Shown: in pieces, positions 34,454 to 43,219 of the stretch
How the letters are laid out: each line of letters begins with the position of its first letter
How positions within the stretch are numbered: position 1 is the first letter of the stretch
From: Caldifarciminota bacterium
GTDB lineage: Bacteria > Hydrothermota > Tepidihabitantia > B3-TA06
Length of the DNA stretch: 64,000 bases
Direction: 5' to 3'
Assembly: GCA_016934635.1 (NCBI GenBank)
Contig: JAFGSK010000056.1
Span: 1-64,000, forward strand
The notes under the pieces: model-generated
The model's input: the letters and a program-made list of their open reading frames with translations, nothing else
Database searches by the model: none
What the model was told of the DNA's origin: nothing
Program-made: the position numbers and the translations under genes

Positions 34454-37027
34454 TTAACGTTCGTTTAGCTTTTCCTGCCAGGCAATCAGTTTCTGTAGGG
34501 CTTCGATAGGAGAGAGAGAGTCCAGATCCAGTTCCTTAAGCTCCTTGGCGATTTCATCCTCGGCTGCACCGGTAAAGAGCCTGAGCTGAACCTTCTTTTC
34601 GGTGAGTATCTCGTCTATGGATACCGTTTCCCCCTTGTAGATGCGCTCGAGCAGGAATCGTGCCCGCTCGATTACGGCCTTGGGTAGGCCTGCCAGGCGG
34701 GCGACCTCTATACCGTAGCTCTGGTCAGATGGTTCGTACCGCAGCTTGCGCAGGAACAGGATGCCGTCTGCGGTCCTCTTGACCGAAAAGCTCACGTTCT
34801 TTAAACCCTTGAAGTAGTCGGCAAGCTCGGTGAGTTCGTGGTAATGGGTGGCGAAAAGGGTTTTCGGCCTCAGCTCGGGTGATGAGTGCAGGTACTCGAT
34901 TACCGCCCAGGCTATGGCCATCCCGTCATAGGTCGATGTGCCTCGCCCGATCTCATCCAGGATTACAAGGCTCTTGGGCGTTGCCGAACGAAGGATATTC
35001 GCGGTCTCGGCCATCTCGGCGAGGAATGTCGAAACACCGCGCGACAGATCGTCGGATGCACCGATTCGGGTGAATATCTTGTCCACCAGGCCTATTTGAG
35101 CCTTCTTAGCGGGAACGAACGATCCCATCTGGGCCATTATTACCGTAAGGGCGGTCTGTCTGAGATAGGTGGATTTTCCAGACATGTTCGGTCCGGTAAC
35201 CAAGAGCACCATATTTTCTTCCGTATCGAGTTTGATGTTGTTGGGTATGAACTGCTCTGCCAGCAGCCGCTCCACCACAGGGTGCCGGGATGATGTAACG
35301 CTGATTACGTTTCCTTCATCTATTACCGGACGAACGTAGTCGTTCTCTCTTGCAGACTCAGCAAACGAGTACAGTACGTCGGTTTCGGCAACAACCTCGG
35401 CCAGGGCCCTGAACGAGCGGGAATGGGCGGCAAGCCGCTCCCGTAAGGCCAGGAACATCTCGTACTCGATGAGTCTGGATCGGTCTTCGGCCGAAAGTAT
35501 CTTTTGCTCCAGTTCCTTCAACTCAGGTGTAAAGAAACGTTCTGCACTCACGAGAGTTTGCTTGCGGATGTAGTTGGACGGGGCCCTTGATGCCTGGCTG
35601 CGCGGTATCTCGATGTAGTATCCGAACACGCTGTTGTAGGCGACCTTGAGCTTGTCGATTCCGGTTGCCGAACGCTCCTTTAACTGAAGTGCGGCGATGT
35701 ACTCGCGGGCGTTGTGCGCAAGGGAACGAAGTTCGTCGAGTTCCTGGTTAACCCCCTCGGCGATGATGCCGCCTTCGAGCAAAACAAGTGACGGATCTTC
35801 CTTGACGGTCTTCTCTATCTCTTCCGCGATCTCGGTAAAATCCCTAATCCTCTCCCCGAGTTTCAGGAGGAGCTTCGATTTACACTTGCCAAGTACAACC
35901 TTTAACGCCTCGCCTAGCCGCAATATCCTTGCAAGGTAGCGAACCTCCCTGGGATTAGCCCTCTGGGTTGCAATCTTGGCAACCAGTCTTTCAGGGTCTC
36001 CGGTTTCTTTTAGCACATCTGCCGCCTCGTCTCTTAACCCAGAGTCCCCGAACAACTCCTCGACCGCGTCCAGCCTTTCTTCGATCTCGGGCTTCGAGTT
36101 AAGGGGAAAAATCAGCCATCGTTTGAGCAATCGGGTGCCGCATGCTGTTTGAGTTCTCGCGATAACCGAAAACAATGACCCAACTGAGGAGCGGTCGCGC
36201 TGACGTTCCAGAAGCTCGAGGTTGCGCTGCGTAAACTCGTCGATTACGAGATATGCCCCGTGCTCGAACACCCTGAGGTTGTCGATATGCGGCAAAACGC
36301 TTTTCTTCTGATCGGTAAGGTATGCAAGCACACCACCTGCCGCACGCAATGCAAGTGGTTTTCCGGCAAGGCCCAAACCCTCAAGAGCCGCAACCTTGAA
36401 GTGATTGAGTAACCTATCCGTGTTAAGTTCCTCATCGAATAAATGATTTTCTTTCTTCTGAAGCCTGGCCTCGAACAAGCTGGGGCGCCACTGCTCAGAC
36501 TCGCTTAACAAAAGCTCCCTCGGTGCGACCTTGGCCAGGTGCTCCTCGGCTTCGGCCACTCGCGCCTGGCCGCACACGAAATCGCCTGTGGAAACGTCGG
36601 CGTATGCGATGCCGGCCTGGGCTCCGTCCTCACCGGTGACCACGGCTGCAAGATAATTACCTGTCTCCGCATCGAGCATCTCCTCGGATGCAATGGTTCC
36701 AGGAGTGATTACCTCGGTTACGTCGCGTTTTAAGAGTTTCTTCTTCGGGTCGGGCAACTCGACCTGTTCGCAGATCGCGACCTTAAGTCCTTCCTTCACG
36801 AGCTTTGTCAGGTACTGCTGATAACTTTTCACCGGGACCCCGGCCAGGGGCACCGGCTTATCCCCGTAGCTGCGGGAGGTAAGCGTTATCCCCAGGACCT
36901 TGGCAGCGGTCTTTGCGTCATCGAACATCATCTCGTAGAAATCCCCCATACGAAAGAACAGGAGTGCGTCAGGATACCGTCTTTTTATCTCATGGTACTG
37001 TCTTAAAAGAGGGGTCAGGTCTGCCAA
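34454..37027 (-). CDS. mutS: DNA mismatch repair protein MutS
   Basis: The 857-residue protein is full length. The mismatch-reading GDFYEMM is near residue 30, the connector, core and clamp follow, and the ATPase has Walker A TGPNMSGKST and Walker B VILDEIGRGTSTYDG. It recognises mispaired bases and recruits MutL, which is not in this window. It is the last gene of the run miaB-lapA-lapB-SPOR-mutS, starting 1 bp after the SPOR gene's stop. Confidence 0.97.
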   Translation of the reverse strand: MADLTPLLRQYHEIKRRYPDALLFFRMGDFYEMMFDDAKTAAKVLGITLTSRSYGDKPVPLAGVPVKSYQQYLTKLVKEGLKVAICEQVELPDPKKKLLKRDVTEVITPGTIASEEMLDAETGNYLAAVVTGEDGAQAGIAYADVSTGDFVCGQARVAEAEEHLAKVAPRELLLSESEQWRPSLFEARLQKKENHLFDEELNTDRLLNHFKVAALEGLGLAGKPLALRAAGGVLAYLTDQKKSVLPHIDNLRVFEHGAYLVIDEFTQRNLELLERQRDRSSVGSLFSVIARTQTACGTRLLKRWLIFPLNSKPEIEERLDAVEELFGDSGLRDEAADVLKETGDPERLVAKIATQRANPREVRYLARILRLGEALKVVLGKCKSKLLLKLGERIRDFTEIAEEIEKTVKEDPSLVLLEGGIIAEGVNQELDELRSLAHNAREYIAALQLKERSATGIDKLKVAYNSVFGYYIEIPRSQASRAPSNYIRKQTLVSAERFFTPELKELEQKILSAEDRSRLIEYEMFLALRERLAAHSRSFRALAEVVAETDVLYSFAESARENDYVRPVIDEGNVISVTSSRHPVVERLLAEQFIPNNIKLDTEENMVLLVTGPNMSGKSTYLRQTALTVIMAQMGSFVPAKKAQIGLVDKIFTRIGASDDLSRGVSTFLAEMAETANILRSATPKSLVILDEIGRGTSTYDGMAIAWAVIEYLHSSPELRPKTLFATHYHELTELADYFKGLKNVSFSVKRTADGILFLRKLRYEPSDQSYGIEVARLAGLPKAVIERARFLLERIYKGETVSIDEILTEKKVQLRLFTGAAEDEIAKELKELDLDSLSPIEALQKLIAWQEKLNER

Positions 37028-37028
37028 T

Positions 37029-37778
37029 TCAGCGCTTTATTACCATTGCCGCCTTGCCCTGCGCCTTCAGGGTTTCGGCGTATGAAGCTGCTTCTGAATC
37101 GGTTGCGAAAGGCCCGAGCCAGACCCGGTAGTAGGTTTCGCCGTTGATCACAGCTTGACGTATTTCACCCGAACGTCCCGCAGCCTGGTACTCTGAAAGC
37201 AACCCCTCAGCCCTTGAACGATCGGTAAACGAACCGACCTGTACTGCAAATCCTCCCTCCTGTGGAGGGGGGGGTACAGCCGAGGAGGTATCTGCTGACG
37301 ATTCACCCGCCACCTCTCTTGAGGCAAGGGTCGCCCACAAGCTCCGGGGAGCCAGGGTCTTGACTCGTTGAAAGTGTTCCTGAGCGGTTGAGGAATTCCC
37401 CATAATCCCCTGGCACATTCCCAGCCAGTAATGTACCTCGGCAAGTAGAGGTGATTTTGGGTAGGTATTTGCCAGTTTCTGGAAGTAGGTGGCGGACTGG
37501 CTGTAATGCCCGAGGGCATACTCCAGTTTGGCTACCTCAAGGAGAGCGCTGTCCGCGAATGGGGTCTGGGAGTAAGTTTCTACCACCTTAAGGTAGATAA
37601 CCTTAGCCCTGGTTGGATCGGATTCGAGTCTGCCCAGCCACAGATTGGCCTGGGCTGCTTCAGAGCCTGATGTTTGGGCGGCAAGTATCCTCCTTGCTTC
37701 CTCGTAGGAGCCCGCCTTTACTGCGGCAAACCCGTCAGCGAGGACTGCACCGAACAAGAGTAGGGCAATCAACTGCAT
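37029..37778 (-). CDS. Exported TPR protein with SPOR domain
   Basis: The 249-residue product has a signal peptide (IALLLFGAVLADG), TPR-like repeats (RAKVIYLKVVETYSQTPF; YWLGMCQGIMGNSSTAQEHF) and a C-terminal SPOR domain (GGFAVQVGSFTDRSRAEGLL ... YYRVWLGPFAT). SPOR domains bind denuded septal peptidoglycan, so it likely acts at division sites or in envelope maintenance. It overlaps the lapB-like gene by 10 bp. Confidence 0.88.
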   Translation of the reverse strand: MQLIALLLFGAVLADGFAAVKAGSYEEARRILAAQTSGSEAAQANLWLGRLESDPTRAKVIYLKVVETYSQTPFADSALLEVAKLEYALGHYSQSATYFQKLANTYPKSPLLAEVHYWLGMCQGIMGNSSTAQEHFQRVKTLAPRSLWATLASREVAGESSADTSSAVPPPPQEGGFAVQVGSFTDRSRAEGLLSEYQAAGRSGEIRQAVINGETYYRVWLGPFATDSEAASYAETLKAQGKAAMVIKR

Positions 37779-38995
37779 ATCACGTTACCGCAAGAAGTGC
37801 ACATCCAGGCAGACGGCTCAAGCTCGCTTCCGCATTCCGGGCACAGGTCAGGCATGAGGAAAAGCATCTCCTCCAACCTCTCAAAGGCCTGCCCGGCAGC
37901 TTTGAGGTCATTTGCGGCCAGCTTGAGCTTTACCAACTCTACAAGAAGCACAGCATCAGAGGGGTTTTCTAAAAGCCGATTATTTATTAACTCTAATGCA
38001 TGCTTGGACTTACCCTCCTTGCCGTAAAGCTTTATCAGTCGAAGCCTTATCTGGTCCTTGTCAGGAAACCGTTCCAGGAGATTCTCGTAAAGCGGCTTGA
38101 GCTTCTCGTAGGTGCCTTCCTCGAAGTAGGTCTTCTCTACGAGATCGAGCACCTTCTCCGCATTCTCAGGACACTGTTTGATAAACTTATCGAGCATGTT
38201 GCGGGCTTTGCCCCACTGACCTCTGTTCACAAAAGACTCCGCCTGTACGACGAGGATGTAGGGATGGTTTTTTGAAAGTTTCTGCGCCTGTTTGAGGACC
38301 TCGTCGGCTTGGACCTCGTCGGTCGTGTAAAGAATGCGAGCAACCTCGGCGTACCAGATGGCTGCCTCGTCCCTGCCGGAAAATACCTTTCTGTACTGCC
38401 TCAGGATCTCAAGGGCCTCGATTGCCCGGGAATTGCTGACAAGGATGGATAGGAGTCTTCTCAGATAACCGAGCTTATCTCTGGCGATTCCCACTATCTC
38501 CTTCAGGAGTGCGATGGATTTCTCGGTGCGACCCAGGGCCAGGTAGTCTGCCAGAAGCTCCTCGTATATCCTTATCTCTTCTGTAAGACTCAGGGAAGGT
38601 CTGGCGGTAAGCGACTGGTGTATCTGAGAGGCCTTTTCCGCATCGCCTTTTTCACGCATCAACCTGCCCAGCCTGATGTAGGCGTCGATGTTTTCAGTAT
38701 CTTCCATCACTGCATCGCGGAACTCGCGGGCAGCGGTTACTGGATCGCCGTCAAGAAGGGCGCGCAACCCATCCAGGTAAGCCTCTTTACTGGACTTGCC
38801 CCTGCCGCGACCCGGTCTGAGGAATACGACGACCAGGATCACCACTGCGACAATAATTACCGCTAGGATCGCCACCCAAAGTATGGGACTCAATCCTACG
38901 GTTCTGACCGCCTCGGTTGTATCTCGAAGCATCGTATCTGTAATGAAGGTATCTTTTAGGACCGTATCAACCATTACCGAATCTGCCCCGATCAT
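37769..38995 (-). CDS. LapB/YciM-like TPR protein with C-terminal zinc ribbon
   Basis: The 408-residue protein has one membrane helix near residues 35-59, a TPR array from about 70 to 370 and a CPECGSELEP ... CTSCG rubredoxin-like zinc motif at the end, the LapB layout. LapB tunes LpxC turnover and lipopolysaccharide assembly in Gram-negative cells. The N-terminus is longer and Thr/Asp rich compared with E. coli. It overlaps the lapA-like gene by 4 bp. Confidence 0.85.
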   Translation of the reverse strand: MIGADSVMVDTVLKDTFITDTMLRDTTEAVRTVGLSPILWVAILAVIIVAVVILVVVFLRPGRGRGKSSKEAYLDGLRALLDGDPVTAAREFRDAVMEDTENIDAYIRLGRLMREKGDAEKASQIHQSLTARPSLSLTEEIRIYEELLADYLALGRTEKSIALLKEIVGIARDKLGYLRRLLSILVSNSRAIEALEILRQYRKVFSGRDEAAIWYAEVARILYTTDEVQADEVLKQAQKLSKNHPYILVVQAESFVNRGQWGKARNMLDKFIKQCPENAEKVLDLVEKTYFEEGTYEKLKPLYENLLERFPDKDQIRLRLIKLYGKEGKSKHALELINNRLLENPSDAVLLVELVKLKLAANDLKAAGQAFERLEEMLFLMPDLCPECGSELEPSAWMCTSCGNVICS

Positions 38996-39321
38996 TCTCT
39001 CTTCTCCTCTATATCCTTGGTTAGTATCTCGGAGGCCAGGGGCAGGTTACGTAAAGCATTGATCTCCTTACGCATCTTCTCCTGCTCGCGCCTCAACTTG
39101 CGTATCTTTGCCCGCAGGCGCAGTTCGTCTGCAATAGTAAATAGGATGATGGATACGATTCCTGAAGCGAAACAGATAAACCCAAAAAGGACTACCGAAA
39201 CGTCGTGCTGACCGAAGAATCTTACCGTTGCCATGGGAGGAGGGGAGCCTGAGTTGAAGGCGGCAAAGGATATCCCCAGGATAAATACCACTCCTACGAT
39301 TATGAACATAACTATCTTCAT
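38992..39321 (-). CDS. LapA-domain (DUF1049-like) membrane protein
   Basis: The 109-residue protein has two membrane helices (about 3-24 and 43-65) and a coiled-coil tail (RLRAKIRKLRREQEKMRKEI), the layout of LapA. LapA partners LapB in lipopolysaccharide homeostasis. Its start overlaps the miaB gene by 4 bp and its stop overlaps lapB, forming one operon. Confidence 0.82.
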   Translation of the reverse strand: MKIVMFIIVGVVFILGISFAAFNSGSPPPMATVRFFGQHDVSVVLFGFICFASGIVSIILFTIADELRLRAKIRKLRREQEKMRKEINALRNLPLASEILTKDIEEKRE

Positions 39322-40589
39322 ACCACCTCCTTTACTGCCGGCTCGGCGAGAACGCTCCAGCCGCTTACTCCCACCAGCTTTGCTCGAACGCGTTCGCCCG
39401 GCCGGGCGGTATGGTTTAGGATTACACTTCTGTGGTTTTTCATCTCAGTTAGCATACCTTCCCCTCGCGGGGCAGGTGCTGTTACGAACAACTCTTCCGA
39501 TCTACCCACCCATCTCTGCGACCGGAGACGAGTAATCTCACTCTGTTTTTCGATGAGGGTTGCCAGTCTTTTCTGGCGTTCTGAAACAGGGACCTGATTT
39601 TCCATCCTTGCTGCCTCGGTCCCTGAGCGTTCGGAATACGCAAACATGTAAGCAAAGTCGAATTGGAATCTTTCCATCGCATCCAGGGTTATCTCGAAAT
39701 CCTCCCGGGTCTCACCTGGGAAACCAACAAGGATGTCGGTGGTAAGGTATGCGTCCGGGAACGCCCTTCTTACCCAGTTAACCCTCTCGGCATAATCCGA
39801 GACGGTGTAACCCCGATTCATCATCCCGAGCACCCTATCCGAGGCCGACTGCAGAGGCAGGTGAAAGAAATGAAGAAGCTCAGGTATTGCAGCCATTCTC
39901 TGAACGGTCTCGTAGTCCAGGTCTCTTGGGTGGGACGTCAAAAACCCTATACGTTCCACACCATCTATCCCAGCCACACGCTCCAGGATGTCAATAAACC
40001 TCAGGTTATCATGTTTGTAAGCCAGAACGTTCTGTCCGAGAAGGAAAATCTCCTTTACCCCTGTATCAACCAGATGCCTGACCTGACGCTCGAACGCCTG
40101 ATACGGGATGCTACGTTCACGACCGCGTGCGTATGGCACCACGCAGTAGGTACAGTAGTTCTCGCATCCCCGTATTATCGCCTGAGACGCTGACACCCCT
40201 CCGGTATCGACCGGTAATAGATCACTATAGGTCTCCAACCCCTCCACTTCACTTAACTCCCTGCTACCTAATAGAATATCTGGTATCCTGCGGTACTCGT
40301 CAGGGCCTAAGGCGAAGTCTGCGATACCTTCCTTAATCAACTCCTCGCCCCTCAACTGGCCCATGCATCCGGCCACTATCACCTTTTTACCTTCGCCTCT
40401 CATTGTACGCGCAAAGCCTCGAGCGCGGTCTTCTGCATGTTGCCTGACCGAGCATGTCAGAAGCACCACGGCATCGGCTTCGGCGGATACTTCAACTTCC
40501 CGTATACCGGCGTCTTGCAGTAACCTGGACACGAGGTGCGCGTCGGCTGCGTTCATCTGACATCCGTAAACCTTGAGATAGCAATCCAT
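39318..40589 (-). CDS. miaB: tRNA-2-methylthio-N6-dimethylallyladenosine synthase
   Basis: The 423-residue protein has an N-terminal methylthiotransferase domain with three Cys (VYGCQMN, LLTCSVRQ, GCMGQ), the radical-SAM GCENYCTYCVVPYARGRE and a final TRAM-type segment. It methylthiolates i6A37 of tRNA. It heads the operon and has a TTGACT/TACAAT promoter just upstream. Confidence 0.94.
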   Translation of the reverse strand: MDCYLKVYGCQMNAADAHLVSRLLQDAGIREVEVSAEADAVVLLTCSVRQHAEDRARGFARTMRGEGKKVIVAGCMGQLRGEELIKEGIADFALGPDEYRRIPDILLGSRELSEVEGLETYSDLLPVDTGGVSASQAIIRGCENYCTYCVVPYARGRERSIPYQAFERQVRHLVDTGVKEIFLLGQNVLAYKHDNLRFIDILERVAGIDGVERIGFLTSHPRDLDYETVQRMAAIPELLHFFHLPLQSASDRVLGMMNRGYTVSDYAERVNWVRRAFPDAYLTTDILVGFPGETREDFEITLDAMERFQFDFAYMFAYSERSGTEAARMENQVPVSERQKRLATLIEKQSEITRLRSQRWVGRSEELFVTAPAPRGEGMLTEMKNHRSVILNHTARPGERVRAKLVGVSGWSVLAEPAVKEVV

Positions 40590-40595
40590 TAATAA

Positions 40596-40624
40596 ATTGT
40601 AACAAAGCTGGCGCTAATAGTCAA
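40596..40624 (-). promoter_or_regulatory. Promoter of the miaB operon
   Basis: Minus strand TTGACT, 17-bp spacer and TACAAT. The -10 box ends only 6 bp before the ATG at 40589, so the leader would be very short. Confidence 0.55.
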
Positions 40625-40629
40625 CACTT

Positions 40630-40688
40630 AAATGCTCCTTTGAACCTACGGTTCGCAAGCGTCGACCTACGGTCAAAAGAGTGCATTT
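40630..40688. repeat. 59-bp imperfect palindrome
   Basis: Ends AAATGC and GCATTT enclose TTTGAACCTACGGTTCGC and the mirrored GCGTCGACCTACGGTCAAA, so two smaller ACC-TAC-GGT hairpins sit inside a larger one. The 360-bp gap between the divergent miaB and glycosyltransferase-related genes holds this, hairpin copy D and no convincing gene. Confidence 0.6.
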
Positions 40689-40691
40689 CCA

Positions 40692-40722
40692 TCCCAGGAA
40701 GACGCATCGCGTCTTCCTGGGG
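40692..40722 (-). repeat. 31-nt hairpin family, copy D
   Basis: Minus-strand arms CCCCAGGAAGACGC and GCGTCTTCCTGGGA, loop GAT, all paired except a final wobble. Flanked by CGGGGT. Confidence 0.75.
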
Positions 40723-40952
40723 ACCCCGGAGGAATATCCTACAGACATAGGCATCCGTTATGTTAATCTGCGAATAAAAAACCCGACGAAGCCAGTTCGT
40801 GTCCTCTTTGGGACCCCGAACTTATACCCCAGGGGAGACATGCAAATCCATACTTGTGGTGCTAATCTGTGGTTAAAAGAATCTGAGGGCTTGCAAAGCT
40901 GGGAATTTCAAGTATTCTTCCGAGTTAACTTGATGGAATAAGGGGAGATATC

Positions 40953-41942
40953 ATTCTTAAGTGGCTGATTATACCTTCCTCAGGAGTCGCCTTGGGTACC
41001 TTCGGGGTGTGGACGGCGCGTTTGATCGCCCGGCGTACCAGGTTCTACAACGCCCCGAACCCGCTGGTCGAAACGCATAAGAGGCCGGTACCGTACCTGG
41101 GAGGAGTCGGTGTTTTCATTCCATTCGGGATTCTCCTTCTGGTCTTCGCTAGATTCGAGACGTGGGGTCTGGTCTTTCTGGCAGGTGTATTTACCCTTCT
41201 GGTCCTCGGGACAATTGACGACCGCCGGCCTTTGCCGTGGTGGGCCAAACTTACAGCCGAGATCGTCATTGCGGGGATTACATTACCCTTACTTATTAGC
41301 GCCCTTGATATAAAGACAAACGTAATACTTATCATCGTCGGTGTTGCGGTAATCGTCGTGCTGACCAACGGCTTCAACCTCATCGACGTAGCGGACGGCC
41401 TGGCTGGAGGTGTCGGCGGTGTAATCTCATTAGGTATTTTTGCAGCGTTCCTTTTTGCCTCAGACCTCAAGCCGCTTGCATATGCCTCTTTACTCCTTAC
41501 CTCTGTATTAGTAGGCTTCCTTATATTCAACCGGCCAAAGGCGAGCATCTACCTTGGAGACGGAGGCAGCCTTCCTCTTGGGTACACGATCGGAACCCTT
41601 CTCGTGATATGGTCCCTTTCGTCCAATTTGAACGTTCCAAGGGTTGTATTCGCCTTCTCGCTGGTGAGTTTGATTTGCTTCGAGATAGTTCTTATATCCT
41701 ATCACAGGGCACGTAAGGGTATTTCAGTCTTCAAGGGTAGCCCGGACCACTTCGCCCTAAGACTTGTAAAATACGGTTGGAGTGTACCGCGTATCGTGCT
41801 TGTGTCAGTTTTGTTATCCTTGATACTATCGGCATCACTAGGTCTTCTATGGCTTCCTGCATTCGTATCCTGGATATTTTTGGGACTCATTATTGGGTTT
41901 TACGCCGTATGTTTCTGGTGGTTATCGAGGATTAAGGTATGA
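40953..41942 (+). CDS. MraY/WecA-like polyprenyl-phosphate sugar-phosphate transferase
   Basis: The protein is a polytopic membrane enzyme of the glycosyltransferase-4 family: KRPVPYLGGVGVFIPFG, LGTIDDRRPLPWWAKL, NGFNLIDVADGLAGG and YLGDGGSLPLGY hold the catalytic Asp residues, and SPDHFALRL follows. It links a sugar phosphate to undecaprenyl phosphate to begin polysaccharide synthesis. An internal TTG at 40992 would cut the first helix. The full helix starts at ATT 40953, preceded by AGGGGAG, so I use it; ATT is a rare start. The next gene overlaps it by 4 bp. Confidence 0.85.
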   Translation: MLKWLIIPSSGVALGTFGVWTARLIARRTRFYNAPNPLVETHKRPVPYLGGVGVFIPFGILLLVFARFETWGLVFLAGVFTLLVLGTIDDRRPLPWWAKLTAEIVIAGITLPLLISALDIKTNVILIIVGVAVIVVLTNGFNLIDVADGLAGGVGGVISLGIFAAFLFASDLKPLAYASLLLTSVLVGFLIFNRPKASIYLGDGGSLPLGYTIGTLLVIWSLSSNLNVPRVVFAFSLVSLICFEIVLISYHRARKGISVFKGSPDHFALRLVKYGWSVPRIVLVSVLLSLILSASLGLLWLPAFVSWIFLGLIIGFYAVCFWWLSRIKV

Positions 41943-43219
41943 GTACCTGTAAACCCGTAATCATCATAGGCGCAGGTCTGGCAGGTCTTGCCGCCGCGTA
42001 CGAACTTGGAGAAGAGGTTTTAATCCTTGAGACTCGTGAAGAGATTGGGGGAGTGGCTCGGACATTCAGTCACCGGGGTTTTAAATACGATCTCGGACCT
42101 CACGTGCTTTATTTCCGTAATCAGCAGATAAAAGAATTCGTGAGCGATATCCTAGACGGTGAGTGGATAAAACAGGAACGCCGGGCACGTATCGTAATAG
42201 CAGGAGAAACAATCGATTATCCCGTACAGGAAGGTTTCATGCGGTCGACCGCTCTCAAGGAAAGGTATCTTACTGAAATCCTCAAAGCCTCGGGACAAAG
42301 AGGTAATACGTTTGAAGAGACTGCACGCAATCTTTACGGGGAAGGTCTAGCAAAGGATTTCTTCATCCCATATAACAAGAAGCTCTGGCAGCATCCGCTT
42401 GACGAAATGAATAATGAAATGATGGCCGATTATCTGCCTTCGTTCCCTAAGGATGATCTCAGACTTTTGGTTCAAGGGAAACCTCCTGGTCGTGGAGCCA
42501 ACGCCTGCTTCTTTTACCCGACACAAGGCGGGATAGGAACGTTAACTCGAAAGCTTGCCGAAAATCAAAGGTATGAAGTCAAGCTGTCTACTGAAGTCGC
42601 AACCGTGAATTTCAGGGAGCGATGGGTTGAGACCGCCGACGACTCACGATACCGTTACTCGCACCTCATATCCACGATACCGCTTCCCGAACTGGTGAGG
42701 ATATCCTTTAGCCCTGAGTGTAGATTTACAGTTGGCAATCTCAAAAGCGTCGGAATGGTTTTCGTGCATCTAGCTTTAACTCATCCCTTAAATAATGATT
42801 CTCATTGGGTGTACTACCCGCAGCCGGATGTAATCTTTCATCGGATATCGATTCCGGGTAATTACACAAATAATATGACTCCTGATTCAAAAGGCTCACT
42901 CGTCGCAGAGGTCTCTTTTCCTTCGGATACAGCCCCCAATATCGACTCGATTACCATTCGTGTTACCGAAGACGTCGTTAAGTTAAGGATCATCGAAAAT
43001 CCAAGGGATATTATCGACACGGATACCAAAGTCATTCGATACGCGTACGTATTCCCGTCCACACAATCCCTCGAGTTAAGGAAGGAATTACTCTCCAAGT
43101 ATGCACACAAGGGAATTATCCTTGCTGGCCGCTACGCGTTGTGGGAGTATGGCAATATGGAGTCGGCAATCGCGCAAGGCCTAAAGGCGGCAAAGCATAT
43201 TAAGGAGACAGGCTCGTGA
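41939..43219 (+). CDS. FAD-dependent amine-oxidase-like/UDP-galactopyranose mutase-like oxidoreductase
   Basis: The 426-residue protein starts with the FAD-binding IIIGAGLAGLAAAYELG and GGVARTFSHRGFKYDLGPHVLYF, typical of COG1232-like oxidoreductases and related to UDP-galactopyranose mutase. FFIPYNKKLWQHPLDEM and GRYALWEYGNMESAIAQGL occur in polysaccharide-cluster members. It stands between a WecA-like transferase and a glycosyltransferase, with 4-bp overlaps at both ends, so a sugar-nucleotide or lipid-linked sugar role is likely. Protoporphyrinogen oxidase or a carotenoid-type enzyme is less likely. Confidence 0.8.
   Translation: MSTCKPVIIIGAGLAGLAAAYELGEEVLILETREEIGGVARTFSHRGFKYDLGPHVLYFRNQQIKEFVSDILDGEWIKQERRARIVIAGETIDYPVQEGFMRSTALKERYLTEILKASGQRGNTFEETARNLYGEGLAKDFFIPYNKKLWQHPLDEMNNEMMADYLPSFPKDDLRLLVQGKPPGRGANACFFYPTQGGIGTLTRKLAENQRYEVKLSTEVATVNFRERWVETADDSRYRYSHLISTIPLPELVRISFSPECRFTVGNLKSVGMVFVHLALTHPLNNDSHWVYYPQPDVIFHRISIPGNYTNNMTPDSKGSLVAEVSFPSDTAPNIDSITIRVTEDVVKLRIIENPRDIIDTDTKVIRYAYVFPSTQSLELRKELLSKYAHKGIILAGRYALWEYGNMESAIAQGLKAAKHIKETGS

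Noticed and set aside
40782-40814. Seventh copy of the 31-nt hairpin
   Set aside because: The GGGACCCCG edge matches but the inner bases do not pair in 14+3+14; at most it is a decayed copy.
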